Shown here piece by piece: positions 45,316 through 53,836 of a DNA stretch of 64,000 nt. The notes beneath the pieces were generated by a model, which did not search any database, had not been told where the DNA came from, and saw nothing but the letters and a program-made list of their open reading frames with translations. Position numbers and translations under genes: made by a program. How positions within the stretch are numbered: position 1 is the stretch's first letter; each line of letters begins with the position of its first letter. Source of the stretch: Sphingopyxis bauzanensis (lineage in GTDB: Bacteria > Pseudomonadota > Alphaproteobacteria > Sphingomonadales > Sphingomonadaceae); the NCBI RefSeq assembly GCF_002205675.1, contig NZ_NISK01000002.1, positions 62,001 to 126,000 on the forward strand. The letters are read 5' to 3'.

Positions 45316-46482
45316 ATGACTCTACTCCGCGTCCTGTCCATCGCCACGCTCTTCCCCGACGCGGCCCGCCCCAACTTTGGCCTGTTCGTCGAAAAGAGCC
45401 TGCGGGCGCTCGCCGCGCAGCCGGGGATTGACCTCACCGTCGTTGCGCCGGTCGGCCTGCCGCCCTTCCCGCTCTCGCTGCACCCGCGCTATCGCACGCT
45501 TCGCGAACTGCCCGACCGCGAACGTTGGAACGGCCTCACCGTCCACCGCCCGCGCTTCCCGCTAATCCCGCGCATCGGCGCGCGCCTTAACCCGGCGATG
45601 GTCGCGCGCGCCGTGCTGTCGGCGGTGTCCGGTCAGACGTTCGACGTCGTCGACGCGCAATTCTTCTACCCCGACGGTCCCGCCGCGATGCGCGTCGCCG
45701 CCGCGCTCGGCCTCCCCTTTTCGGTCAAGGCGCGCGGCGCCGATATCAGCCATTTCGGCCATGATCCCGCGACCGCACCGCAGTTGATCGCGGCGGCCGA
45801 CAAGGCCGCGGGCCTGCTCGCCGTATCGGACGCGATGCGCCGCGACATGACCGCGATCGGCATCGACCCGGCCAAGGTCACCACTCATTACACCGGCATC
45901 GACACCGCCCGCTTCTCGCCCGGCGACCGCAAGGTAGCCCGCGCGGCGCTCGGCATCGATTCCTCCCCGATGATCCTGACCGTCGGCGCCCTCATCCCGC
46001 GCAAGGGACAGGCGCTCGTGATCGAGGCGCTCGCCGCGCTGCCCGGCGTCCACTATCGGCTCGCCGGCGCGGGCGAAGCCGAAGGCCGCTACCGCGCGCT
46101 GGCGCAGCGGCTCGGCGTCGAGGCGCGCGTCCATGTCATGGGGCCGGTCGCCAACGCCGACCTGCCGCAGCTCTATCGCGCTGCCGATGTCGTCGTGATG
46201 CCGTCGGTCAGCGAAGGCCTGGCCAATGCCTGGGTGGAGGCGCTCGCCTGCGGCACCCCGATCGTCATCAGCGATGCAGGCGGCGCCGCCGAACTGGTCA
46301 CCTCGCCCGTCGCGGGGCGGATCGTCACGCGGACGCCCGAAGCCATTGCCGCCGCGGTGCAGGCGATTCTCGCCGACCCGCCCGCGCCGTCAGTCGTCGC
46401 CGCCACCCTCGCGGGCCGCTTCGACTGGGACCGCAACGGCCGCGAACTGGCCGAGCATCTGCGCCGCTGCGCGGGTCATTAA
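45316..46482 (+). CDS. Glycosyltransferase family 4 protein
   Basis: A 388-residue GT-B glycosyltransferase. The acceptor half has HFGHDPATAPQLIAAADKAA-type features; the donor half shows ILTVGALIPRKGQALVIEAL near residue 218, YRLAGAGEAEGRYRALAQRL, LPQLYRAADVVVMPSVSEGL and the nucleotide-sugar motif EGLANAWVEALACGTPIVIS. The sugar and acceptor are unknown, probably envelope polysaccharide. GAGAGGG lies ten bases upstream. The 3' end overlaps the convergent secF by four bases. Confidence 0.9.
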   Translation: MTLLRVLSIATLFPDAARPNFGLFVEKSLRALAAQPGIDLTVVAPVGLPPFPLSLHPRYRTLRELPDRERWNGLTVHRPRFPLIPRIGARLNPAMVARAVLSAVSGQTFDVVDAQFFYPDGPAAMRVAAALGLPFSVKARGADISHFGHDPATAPQLIAAADKAAGLLAVSDAMRRDMTAIGIDPAKVTTHYTGIDTARFSPGDRKVARAALGIDSSPMILTVGALIPRKGQALVIEALAALPGVHYRLAGAGEAEGRYRALAQRLGVEARVHVMGPVANADLPQLYRAADVVVMPSVSEGLANAWVEALACGTPIVISDAGGAAELVTSPVAGRIVTRTPEAIAAAVQAILADPPAPSVVAATLAGRFDWDRNGRELAEHLRRCAGH

Positions 46483-47459
46483 ACGACCGCGCCGTCGTCC
46501 TTGCGCTCGACCCGCTCGCCGCCGGCCATGCCCGCGGTCGTGCGCGGTACAAAGCTGTCGGGGCCGACCTTCAGCCACACCAGGATCGGCGCCGACATAT
46601 AGATCGACGAATAGGTGCCGATAAAAATGCCGAGCAGCATCGCTGCGGTGAAACCAAAGATCACATCGGGACCAACCCAGAGCAGCACGCCAAGCGCGAT
46701 CAGCATGGTAAAGCTGGTCATCACGGTGCGCGCCAAGGTCTCGTTCAGGCTGAGGTCGAGAAGCGGGATGATCTCCATCTTGCGATATTTTTTCAGATTT
46801 TCGCGAATACGGTCGAACACCACGATCGTATCGTTCAGCGAATAACCGATGATCGTCAGCAACGCCGCGACGATGTTGAGGTCGAATTGCATCTGCGTCA
46901 GCGCAAAAAAGCCAAAGGTCAACGCAACGTCGTGGAACAACGCAAACAGCGCCCCGGCCCCGAACTGCCATTCAAAGCGGATCCAGATGTAGATCGAGAT
47001 CGCCACCATCGCGAGCAACAGGCTGAGCGCGCCGGTCTGCAGCAATTCCTCGGACACTTTGCCCGAAACGGTTTCGACCGACCCGGTGGTGGCGGTGGGA
47101 AACGCCGTTTTGATCCCGGCCAACAGCTGCGCGCCGGCGCGATCCGCCGCCGCCTTGTCGCCTTCGGGAAGCGCGGTTCGGATCGACACCGCCTTGTCCG
47201 AACCGAATTGCTGGATCGTGGCCTCACCCAGCCCGATCGTCGCAACCTTGCTGCGAATTTCGTCGATCGGTGGCATTGCTTGCGGGAATTCGACGCGGAC
47301 CGACTGGCCACCGACGAAATCGACCCCGAGGTTAAGCCCGCGCGCCGCGACGAGCGCGATCGACGCCACGATCATCAATATGCTGATCACCATGGCAAGC
47401 TTGCGCCATTTCAGGAACTGGATGTTGGTGTCGTCGGGGACGAGTTTCAGCAGACGCAT
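46479..47459 (-). CDS. secF: Protein translocase subunit SecF
   Basis: A 326-residue membrane protein with six spans that, with SecD, uses the proton gradient to drive late steps of Sec export. The family pattern is LNLGVDFVGGQSVRVEFP after the first span and then FDLNIVAALLTIIGYSLNDT, VVFDRIRENLKKY and NETLARTVMTSFTMLIALG. Length (about 320) is typical. It is 15 bases after secD. Confidence 0.96.
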   Translation of the reverse strand: MRLLKLVPDDTNIQFLKWRKLAMVISILMIVASIALVAARGLNLGVDFVGGQSVRVEFPQAMPPIDEIRSKVATIGLGEATIQQFGSDKAVSIRTALPEGDKAAADRAGAQLLAGIKTAFPTATTGSVETVSGKVSEELLQTGALSLLLAMVAISIYIWIRFEWQFGAGALFALFHDVALTFGFFALTQMQFDLNIVAALLTIIGYSLNDTIVVFDRIRENLKKYRKMEIIPLLDLSLNETLARTVMTSFTMLIALGVLLWVGPDVIFGFTAAMLLGIFIGTYSSIYMSAPILVWLKVGPDSFVPRTTAGMAGGERVERKDDGAVV

Positions 47460-47474
47460 GGTGTCGATCCCTTA

Positions 47475-49088
47475 TCAGATATTCAGCGACGTCGGGCGCG
47501 AGTTGCGCAGCCACCCGGCTGCGAACATGCGCGTGACGGTGACGGCGGTAAAGACGCTGGTGATGATGCCGATGGTCAGCACGACGGCAAAACCCTTGAT
47601 CGGCCCCGACCCGAACCAGAACATCAATCCGGCGGCGATGACGTTGGTGATGTTGGCATCAAAGATCGCCCGGCTCGCCTCGGAATAACCGACGTCAATC
47701 GCCTGGAATACCCGTCGGCCGCGCTTCAACTCCTCGCGTATTCGCTCGTTGATCAGCACGTTGGCGTCGACCGCGGCACCAATGGTCAGCACGAACCCGG
47801 CAATGCCGGGCAAGGTCAGCGTCGCGTTGAAGGCCGCCATGATTGCGATGATCAGCGCGATATTGAACATCAGCGCGATGTTCGCGTAAATGCCGAACCG
47901 GCCATAGACGATGATCATGAACACCAACACGGCGACCGTCGCGATGATCCCCGCGATCGCGCCTTTGCGGATCGAATCGGCGCCCAGTTCAGGGGTTACG
48001 GTGCGCTCTTCGACCACCGCCATCTTCACTGGGAGAGCGCCCGAGCGCAGCGAGATCGCCAGCGCATTAGCGCTGGCCACGGTAAAGCTGCCCGAAATCT
48101 GAGCACTACCACCCAGGATCGGTTCGTTGATCGACGGCGCCGACAGCACTTTGCCGTCCAGCACCATTGCGAAGCGTTTACCGACATTCTGCGCGGTCAC
48201 CTTGGCAAAGGTGCTCGACCCTCCCGAATCAAAGCTGATCGATACGACCGGTTCATTTGATTGCGGGTCATAGCTTTGCCGCGCGTTGATGAGCTGTTCG
48301 CCGCTGATCATCACTTGACGGCGCAGCACCTCGAACGTCGCGCCGCTGCCTTCGCCCTCGGCGTAGGGAACGATTTCGCTGCCAACCGGCACACGCCCCG
48401 CGGCGGCTTCGGCAGGGTCGGCATTGGGGTCGACCATGCGAAATTCCAGCCGCGCGGTCTTGCCGATCAGTTCCTTCAGCGCGGCCGGATCCTGCAACCC
48501 GGGCACCTGAACGACAACGCGGTCATTGCCTTGCCGGATGATCGTTGGTTCGCGCGTTCCCAGCGCGTTGACGCGCTTGTCGATGATGTCGCGCGCCGAA
48601 TCCATTGCGTCAGCAACCGCCTGGGTTTGCCCTGCGCTGGTGGGGGTCATCACGATGCGGGTGGTATCGACGATGTCGATGTTCCAGTCGCGCTGGCCGG
48701 TCAACGCTGCGCCCTGGGTCTGGCTGAACAATCGGTCGCGCGCATCGTCAAGCTGCGCCTGATTGCGGACAAGAAAGCTGATTCGTCCGCCATCGGTCGA
48801 CAGCTCACCGATCGCAATATCATCGTCGGGTCCGCGTTCGCCGTTCATTGCGGCGCGGACGGTCTTTTCCATGCTGGTGAGCTGCGTCGTGCGCAGGTCG
48901 TCGATGTCGGCCTCGAGCAGCAAATGGCTGCCCCCGGCAAGATCGAGACCCAGGTTGACCTTCGCCTGCATAAATGACGGCAGGCTGTTGAACGTCTTTT
49001 CGGGCAGAAAGCTGGGGATGGAAAAGAGGACGCCCAGCAACAGGATGATGCTGATGCTGATGGTTTTCCAGCGCGGGAAATCGAGCAT
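47475..49088 (-). CDS. secD: Protein translocase subunit SecD
   Basis: A 537-residue membrane protein with six spans and a large periplasmic P1 domain. Marks are LDFPRWKTISISIILLLGVL at the N-terminus, KVNLGLDLAGGSHLLLEAD, the P1 segment DRVVVQVPGLQDPAALKELI, and GFVLTIGAAVDANVLINERI in the fourth span. The start MLDFPRWK is family-typical; an upstream ATG at 49109 is possible. Middle gene of yajC-secD-secF. Confidence 0.95.
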   Translation of the reverse strand: MLDFPRWKTISISIILLLGVLFSIPSFLPEKTFNSLPSFMQAKVNLGLDLAGGSHLLLEADIDDLRTTQLTSMEKTVRAAMNGERGPDDDIAIGELSTDGGRISFLVRNQAQLDDARDRLFSQTQGAALTGQRDWNIDIVDTTRIVMTPTSAGQTQAVADAMDSARDIIDKRVNALGTREPTIIRQGNDRVVVQVPGLQDPAALKELIGKTARLEFRMVDPNADPAEAAAGRVPVGSEIVPYAEGEGSGATFEVLRRQVMISGEQLINARQSYDPQSNEPVVSISFDSGGSSTFAKVTAQNVGKRFAMVLDGKVLSAPSINEPILGGSAQISGSFTVASANALAISLRSGALPVKMAVVEERTVTPELGADSIRKGAIAGIIATVAVLVFMIIVYGRFGIYANIALMFNIALIIAIMAAFNATLTLPGIAGFVLTIGAAVDANVLINERIREELKRGRRVFQAIDVGYSEASRAIFDANITNVIAAGLMFWFGSGPIKGFAVVLTIGIITSVFTAVTVTRMFAAGWLRNSRPTSLNI

Positions 49089-49142
49089 GATCTGATGGTC
49101 CGATAGCATGCGCGGGACGGCGGCGACGCCGACCCCGCCGGG

Positions 49143-49472
49143 TCAGTCGTTGGCGGGCTTGCCGCCGGGCTGCATCACGTCGGCCAAGGTCGCCTTGACG
49201 ACCTTGATCTTGACGCCCTGCGCGATTTCGACGTCGGCGTAGTCATCGTCGACGCGCGTCACCTTGCCGACGATCCCGCCGCCGGTCACGACCTGGTCGC
49301 GCGGCTTGACCGCGGCAATCTTGGCGCGATGTTCCTTGGCGCGCACCTGCTGCGGACGGATCAGGAAGAACCAGAACACGACAAAGATCAGCAGATAGGG
49401 AACCAGCATCAGGAAGCCAGCGGCCCCGCCGCCCGATCCTGCCGCCTGCGTCATAAGCAAGTTGGTCGACAT
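49143..49472 (-). CDS. yajC: Preprotein translocase subunit YajC
   Basis: A 109-residue protein with one membrane span (FLMLVPYLLIFVVFWFFLIR) followed by the family signature RPQQVRAKEHRAKIAAVKPR and GGGIVGKVTRVDDDYADVEI. It associates with SecDF. The Met at 49472 fits the family. A candidate promoter is at 49539-49567. Confidence 0.94.
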   Translation of the reverse strand: MSTNLLMTQAAGSGGGAAGFLMLVPYLLIFVVFWFFLIRPQQVRAKEHRAKIAAVKPRDQVVTGGGIVGKVTRVDDDYADVEIAQGVKIKVVKATLADVMQPGGKPAND

Positions 49473-49538
49473 GAATGAAAAACTTTCGATTAGAAATGCT
49501 GCCCGATCCCCGCGGAACCTGTGCACAGAATGGCGCGG

Positions 49539-49567
49539 CGCCTATCACGCAGGGACTCGAGGCGCAA
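49539..49567 (-). promoter_or_regulatory. Candidate promoter of yajC-secD-secF
   Basis: On the minus strand TTGCGC, 17 bases and TAGGCG lie about 67 bases upstream of the yajC start. The same layout (TTG, N20, TAGG) precedes tRNA-Pro, mgtE and dinB. Prediction by eye. Confidence 0.4.
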
Positions 49568-49690
49568 CCGTCGCAGCGCGCTCCCCCCTTATGACAAGCG
49601 GGCCTGAAATGGGAAGCGTAGCGTCCGGATCAAGGCATGCCGATCGCCGCGTGAACAAAATGCCGCCTTGGGTTCGGAGATATGATGGCC

Positions 49691-49719
49691 TTGCATAGCC
49701 CGCCAAGGCGCGCTAGGGG
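49691..49719 (+). promoter_or_regulatory. Candidate promoter of tRNA-Pro
   Basis: TTGCAT (49691-49696) and TAGGGG (49714-49719) are separated by exactly 17 bases, with the tRNA 5' end 25 bases downstream. The layout recurs at three other genes in the window. Confidence 0.45.
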
Positions 49720-49743
49720 CCACGCCTGCCCAATCGGGCCGGT

Positions 49744-49820
49744 CGGGACGTAGCGCAGCCTGGTAGCGCATCACACTGGGGGTGTGGGGGTCGGAGGTTC
49801 GAATCCTCTCGTCCCGACCA
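49744..49820 (+). tRNA. tRNA-Pro (anticodon GGG)
   Basis: A complete 77-base cloverleaf from CGGGACG to the encoded CCA. The anticodon stem CACAC/GTGGG closes the loop TGGGGGT, giving anticodon GGG for CCC proline codons. T arm: AGGTTCGAATCCT. Its last 45 bases are duplicated at 50406-50450, marking it as the attachment site of an integrated element. Confidence 0.96.
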
Positions 49821-50061
49821 ATTATTTCAATGACTTAACACCACCTACCCGCTGCGAAACGCGGCGCGGGCAGGTTATCGGCAGGCTGCTATTAATGCCG
49901 CCAAGGTGGATCAAATCCCCATCGAATCCTTTAGCCTCGTCCCTGCTGCCGCCGGACAAGCCCAGCCGGACACATTGCGCGGGACATCATAGGCTATAAC
50001 TTCAGCAGTCCGGATTCTAATGGACTTCACAAGGTTGGCGGGCGGACTGCCGTCCATAGTG

Positions 50062-50247
50062 TCAGGCTGCCAGCGGCGACGACAAGCGCCGGCCCGCAGA
50101 ACGGCCGCGCGGTACGACCGAGATTTTGATCTGCACATCCCTGTTTAGTCGGTCTAGAATCCGCATCAGCCGGTCGATGGTGAAACGGTCGAGCTGGCCT
50201 CCGGGTTTGCCTGCAAGTGTCAACTGCCACGCCGGCGCACGTTGCAA
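50062..50247 (-). pseudogene. Remnant of an XRE-type antitoxin gene
   Basis: A 61-residue reading resembles the C-terminal half of HigA-like XRE antitoxins: GKPGGQLDRFTIDRLMRILD followed by RLNRDVQIKISVVPRGR. The helix-turn-helix part (TQAEAA...QPRVS-like) that should come before is missing or out of frame, and no toxin gene is adjacent. It lies inside the collapsed tRNA-Pro island. Confidence 0.55.
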
Positions 50248-50405
50248 TTCGACCCTGAGTTTACCGAGGTTGAGCGTGCGGCTGCGTCCCGAGGCAAAAT
50301 GGCACCGGAAGCAACGCCGACGATGCTCGAGAAACAGCAGAAAACTGCGGAAAAATCACGGATTATTGGGTGCGGCGCGATGCAAGCGCCCCCCTAAAAT
50401 ATCGT

Positions 50406-50450
50406 CTGGGGGTGTGGGGGTCAGAGGTTCGAATCCTCTCGTCCCGACCA
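50406..50450 (+). repeat. Duplicated tRNA-Pro 3' end (att site)
   Basis: From CTGGGGGTGTGGGGGTC to CCGACCA it copies the anticodon loop, variable region, T arm, acceptor strand and CCA of the tRNA-Pro gene with one change. It is the distal attachment site of the island. Confidence 0.92.
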
Positions 50451-50572
50451 GCAATTTTCTGTCATCATGCGATGAGTCTGGCCGATGGCGCCATCCATTG
50501 CGGCCGTCTGTAATCCGGCAAAGCGCCGCGCGGCGGACCGCCGCCTCCGCATCGACGGAGGCGGCGAACCAA

Positions 50573-51022
50573 TCAGGAAACGGTCGCTTTAACGATCTTG
50601 CCGGGCTCACGCGGCGGCTCGCCCTTGGGCAGCGCGTCGACATTTTCCATGCCTTCGATCACTTCGCCCCAGGCGGTGTATTGATTGTCAAGGAAACGCG
50701 CGTCGTCGAAGCAGATGAAGAACTGGCTGTTCGCGCTGTTCGGGTTCTGTGCGCGCGCCATCGAGCAAACACCGCGCACGTGTGGCTGCGCGTTGAATTC
50801 GGCGGGCAGGTCGGGCATCGGGCTGCCCCCCATGCCGGTGCCAGTCGGATCGCCGCCCTGCGCCATGAAGCCCGGGATGACGCGGTGGAACACGACGCCG
50901 TCGTAAAAGCCTTCGCTGGCGAGCTGGGTGATGCGCTCGACGTGCAGCGGCGCCAGATCGGGCCGCAGGCGGATAACGACATCGCCGGTCGACAGCGAAA
51001 GGGTAAGGGTCTGGTCGGTCAT
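50573..51022 (-). CDS. Peptidyl-prolyl cis-trans isomerase, cyclophilin type
   Basis: A 149-residue cytoplasmic cyclophilin without signal peptide. Catalytic and fold marks are GFYDGVVFHRVIPGFMAQGG with the catalytic Arg, FNAQPHVRGVCSMARAQNPN, SANSQFFICFDDARFLDNQY and the end YTAWGEVIEGMENVDALP. It speeds proline isomerisation during folding. AGGAG lies seven bases before the ATG. Confidence 0.95.
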   Translation of the reverse strand: MTDQTLTLSLSTGDVVIRLRPDLAPLHVERITQLASEGFYDGVVFHRVIPGFMAQGGDPTGTGMGGSPMPDLPAEFNAQPHVRGVCSMARAQNPNSANSQFFICFDDARFLDNQYTAWGEVIEGMENVDALPKGEPPREPGKIVKATVS

Positions 51023-51110
51023 GATCGGCTCCTGTCAAAAATAATCGCGGTGCCATAGCGACCAACGGCGTCAAAGCCACGCTTTAATTGCCGCAGTCGC
51101 CTCGCTGACG

Positions 51111-51139
51111 TTGCCATCTGGCGGTGCCGCGACTAGGGG
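51111..51139 (+). promoter_or_regulatory. Candidate mgtE promoter
   Basis: TTGCCA (51111-51116), 17 bases, TAGGGG (51134-51139), then about 50 bases to the mgtE start with GGGAGG in place. I looked for a magnesium riboswitch in the short leader and saw none. Confidence 0.45.
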
Positions 51140-51189
51140 AAAGGCACGGCCCGCCGACTGCCGTCGGCTCAAACAGGGAGGACCGCGCG

Positions 51190-52644
51190 ATGGATAACCG
51201 CGAAGATTCCCGGTCCACCGACGATATCGCCATCACCGACGAGCGCGACCGTGAAGCGGTGGTGCGCGAAACTGAAACCGAACTCGATGAAGACGACCGG
51301 CTGAGGCCAGAATTCGTCCGCGACGTCATCGAACTGGCCGAGGCAGGCGAAGGCGAAGCGGCGCGCGAGCGTATCGGCCGCCTGCACCCTGCCGACATCG
51401 CCGATCTGTTCGAACTGGCGCGTAGCGACGAGCGCCCGATGCTCGCCGCGGTGCTGGGGAATATGCTGTCCGCCGACGTGCTGGCGGAAATGAACGATTA
51501 TGTGCGCGAGGAGCTCATCGACCTGCTCGCGCCAGAGCAAGTCGCCGAACTCGCGTCCGAACTCGATACCGACGATGCTGTTGCGATCATCGAGGATATG
51601 GAAGCCGACGAGCAGCAGGCGGTGCTCGACGCGATGGAGCCCGAAGATCGCGCCGCGATCGAGGACGCCCTCTCCTTCCCCGAGGAATCCGCCGGGCGCC
51701 TGATGCAGCGCGACCTGGTCGCGGTGCCCGAGCATGTCACCGTCGGCGACGTCATCGACCGGCTGCGCGAAGACACCGCGCTGACGAGCGATTTCTGGGA
51801 AATCTTTGTCGTCGATCCGATGCATCGCCCGGTGGGCTCTTGCCAGCTAAGCTGGATCCTGCGCACCCCGCGCGACATCGCGATCAGCGATGTAATGAAG
51901 CGCGAACAAACGCTGATTCCGATCGACATGGACCAGGAAGAGGTCGCGCTGCGCTTTCAGAAATATGCGCTGATCTCGGCTGCGGTTGTCGACCGCGCCG
52001 GACGACTCGTCGGGATGATCACCGTCGATGACATCGTCCACATCATTCAGGAAGAAGCGGGCGAGGATATTCTCCGTCTGTCAGGCGCCGGTGATGGCGA
52101 CATCAACGAGCCGATCCGCGAAACCTATAGCGCGCGGGTGCGCTGGCTTGTCGCCAATCTCGGTACCGCGCTGCTCGCATCGTCGATCGTCGGATTTTTC
52201 GGCGCGGCGATCGAACAGATGGTCGCGCTCGCGGTGCTGATGCCCATCGTCGCCGGGGTCGGCGGCAACGCCGGGACACAGACGCTGGCGGTGACGGTGC
52301 GCGCGCTCGCGATGAACCAGCTCACCGATTCGAACAGCTGGCGCGCCATCTGGCGCGAGATGAAGATTGCGCTGCTCAACGGCGCGACGATTGCGCTGCT
52401 CGCCGGTACGGCGACGGCATTCTGGTTCGCCAACCCGCAACTGGGCGCGGTGATCGCCGCGGCGATGGTGGTGAACATCTTTGTGGCGGGCGTGGCCGGG
52501 GTGGCGATCCCGCTCTTGCTCGACCGGCTCGATCAGGATCCTGCAGTTGCAAGCTCGATTTTTGTCACCATGACCACCGATTCCATGGGCTTTCTGGCCT
52601 TCCTGGGCCTCGCGGTAGCAAGCGGCCTGACCACCATGGCCTGA
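51190..52644 (+). CDS. mgtE: Magnesium transporter MgtE
   Basis: A 484-residue magnesium channel. The N domain (about residues 30-160: GRLHPADIADLFELARSDER, LAPEQVAELASELDTDDAVA) precedes two CBS domains (about 165-290: SAGRLMQRDLVAVPEHVTVG, LVGMITVDDIVHIIQEEA) and five C-terminal membrane spans with the pore motif VLMPIVAGVGGNAGTQTLAV. GGGAGG lies nine bases before the ATG at 51190; longer readings lack a binding site. Confidence 0.95.
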   Translation: MDNREDSRSTDDIAITDERDREAVVRETETELDEDDRLRPEFVRDVIELAEAGEGEAARERIGRLHPADIADLFELARSDERPMLAAVLGNMLSADVLAEMNDYVREELIDLLAPEQVAELASELDTDDAVAIIEDMEADEQQAVLDAMEPEDRAAIEDALSFPEESAGRLMQRDLVAVPEHVTVGDVIDRLREDTALTSDFWEIFVVDPMHRPVGSCQLSWILRTPRDIAISDVMKREQTLIPIDMDQEEVALRFQKYALISAAVVDRAGRLVGMITVDDIVHIIQEEAGEDILRLSGAGDGDINEPIRETYSARVRWLVANLGTALLASSIVGFFGAAIEQMVALAVLMPIVAGVGGNAGTQTLAVTVRALAMNQLTDSNSWRAIWREMKIALLNGATIALLAGTATAFWFANPQLGAVIAAAMVVNIFVAGVAGVAIPLLLDRLDQDPAVASSIFVTMTTDSMGFLAFLGLAVASGLTTMA

Positions 52645-52686
52645 GCAAGATATTGAAATCAAAAGTCGATTCTGCGGGTCCAAAAT

Positions 52687-52720
52687 AATGCAAAAAAAAA
52701 TTCATCGGCTGCATTTTTTT
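52687..52720 (+). terminator. Possible terminator after mgtE
   Basis: AATGCA and TGCATT form a short stem, extended by a run of nine A upstream and seven T downstream. The stem is weak, but the T run directly follows it. It could act in both directions, though no gene faces it from the right. Confidence 0.4.
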
Positions 52721-52722
52721 CG

Positions 52723-52748
52723 GGAACTTATCTGACATTTGGCTCGTT
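52723..52748 (+). promoter_or_regulatory. EcfG-type (general stress) promoter
   Basis: GGAAC (52723-52727), a 17-base spacer and CGTT (52745-52748) fit the alphaproteobacterial general-stress sigma factor consensus GGAAC-N16/17-CGTT exactly. It lies 129 bases upstream of the entericidin gene, in an otherwise gene-free AT-rich gap. Confidence 0.7.
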
Positions 52749-52877
52749 TCCCATTCGAGCAGCGATCATCGCCCCCCCGCAGCGCTGCTCAGCAACATTG
52801 GCCCGGCCCGCATTTCCCTCCCCCCCCTCGAAAGCGCGCCGGGCCATTTTGCACCCAGTTCAGAGAGGTTTGAAAAA

Positions 52878-53006
52878 ATGACGAGTTTCCGAGCTATCAT
52901 TCTCGCCGTTTTGGCAAGCGTTGCCGTCACCGGCTGCAACACCGTCAAGGGTGCAGGCCGCGACATCGAATCGGTTGGTCAGGCTGGCAGTGACGCCATC
53001 GACTGA
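52878..53006 (+). CDS. Entericidin A/B family lipoprotein
   Basis: A 42-residue protein: a signal sequence (FRAIILAVLASVAVTGC) with a lipobox ending in Cys, then the compact mature part NTVKGAGRDIESVGQAGSD typical of entericidins. It would be lipidated and anchored in a membrane; entericidins affect envelope stability and are small stress-related lipoproteins. GAGAGG lies nine bases before the ATG. It is too short to be found by length criteria. An EcfG-type promoter lies upstream. Confidence 0.9.
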   Translation: MTSFRAIILAVLASVAVTGCNTVKGAGRDIESVGQAGSDAID

Positions 53007-53026
53007 TCGGGTCTAGATCACTTACC

Positions 53027-53836
53027 CTAAGCCTCTTCGAGAGGCTCGACAGGCGCCTCTTCGGCGCCTGTTTTGCGTCGGCGCTGGGTAAACCAGATCG
53101 CGAACAGCGACAGTTCGTAAAGCAGGATCAAGGGGAGCGCGAGCAGGAACTGGCTGAGGATATCGGGCGGGGTCGCAACGGCAGCGATCGCGAAGGCGGC
53201 GACAATCATGTATCGCCGCGCCGATACCAACTGCTCGCGCGTCACCAGCCCTGATCGCTCGATCAGCATCAGGAAAATCGGCAGCAGGAACGCGATCCCG
53301 AACGCCATGATGAACTGCATGATGAAGCTGAGGTAATTGGCCACCGACGGCAGCGCTTCCTGCTCGATCCCGCCCATATCACCCTGAAAGCCGAGCAGGA
53401 ATTTCAGCGCGACGGGGACCGTCACGAAATAGGCCAGGCACGCGCCAGCGGTAAACAGCACCGGGGTCGCCAAGATGAAGGGAAGCAACGCGCGCTTTTC
53501 TTTGCGATACAGGCCGGGCGCAACGAATTTCCACAGCTGGTTGGCAATCACCGGGAAGGCGATCATCATCGATGCGAACAGCGCGACCTTGATCTGGACG
53601 AAAAACGCCTCGAACAGCTGGGTATAGATGATCTTGCCCTGTCCCGCCGCGACGAGCGGCTGGACGAGGATGCTGAAAATCGGCTCAGCAAAATAGAGGC
53701 ACACGCCAAAGGCGAGCGCGATTGCGACCAGCGATTTAAGCAGCCGCGAGCGCAGTTCGATCAGATGATCGAGCAGCGGCATCTTGCCGCCCGCGCCATC
53801 GTCTTCACTGGCAGTGATCGGCGTTTCGGCGGTCAT
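53027..53836 (-). CDS. tatC: Sec-independent translocase TatC
   Basis: A 269-residue membrane protein with six spans that recognises twin-arginine signal peptides. Marks are LLDHLIELRSRLLKSLVAIA with the conserved Glu, PLVAAGQGKIIYTQLFEAFF, FVAPGLYRKEKRALLPFI and GIAFLLPIFLMLIERSGLVT. The start overlaps the tatB stop by four bases. Last gene of tatA-tatB-tatC. Confidence 0.96.
   Translation of the reverse strand: MTAETPITASEDDGAGGKMPLLDHLIELRSRLLKSLVAIALAFGVCLYFAEPIFSILVQPLVAAGQGKIIYTQLFEAFFVQIKVALFASMMIAFPVIANQLWKFVAPGLYRKEKRALLPFILATPVLFTAGACLAYFVTVPVALKFLLGFQGDMGGIEQEALPSVANYLSFIMQFIMAFGIAFLLPIFLMLIERSGLVTREQLVSARRYMIVAAFAIAAVATPPDILSQFLLALPLILLYELSLFAIWFTQRRRKTGAEEAPVEPLEEA

Larger units (their letters stand above)
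49776..50450 (+). mobile_element. Collapsed genomic island in tRNA-Pro
   Basis: The direct repeats 49776-49820 (3' end of tRNA-Pro) and 50406-50450 match at 44 of 45 bases, the mismatch being at 49793/50423. This is the pattern left by tyrosine-recombinase integration at a tRNA. Only about 585 bases lie between, with no integrase, so the element has lost its genes. It keeps a fragment of an antitoxin-like gene. The second tRNA fragment lacks the 5' half and cannot make a tRNA. Confidence 0.88.

Noticed and set aside
50406..50450. Second tRNA-Pro gene
   Set aside because: Only the 3' 45 bases are present; no acceptor 5' strand, D arm or full anticodon stem, so it is an attachment-site duplicate.
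51140..51189. Magnesium riboswitch before mgtE
   Set aside because: The leader from the candidate promoter to the ATG is only about 45 bases, and I could see no M-box-like structure.
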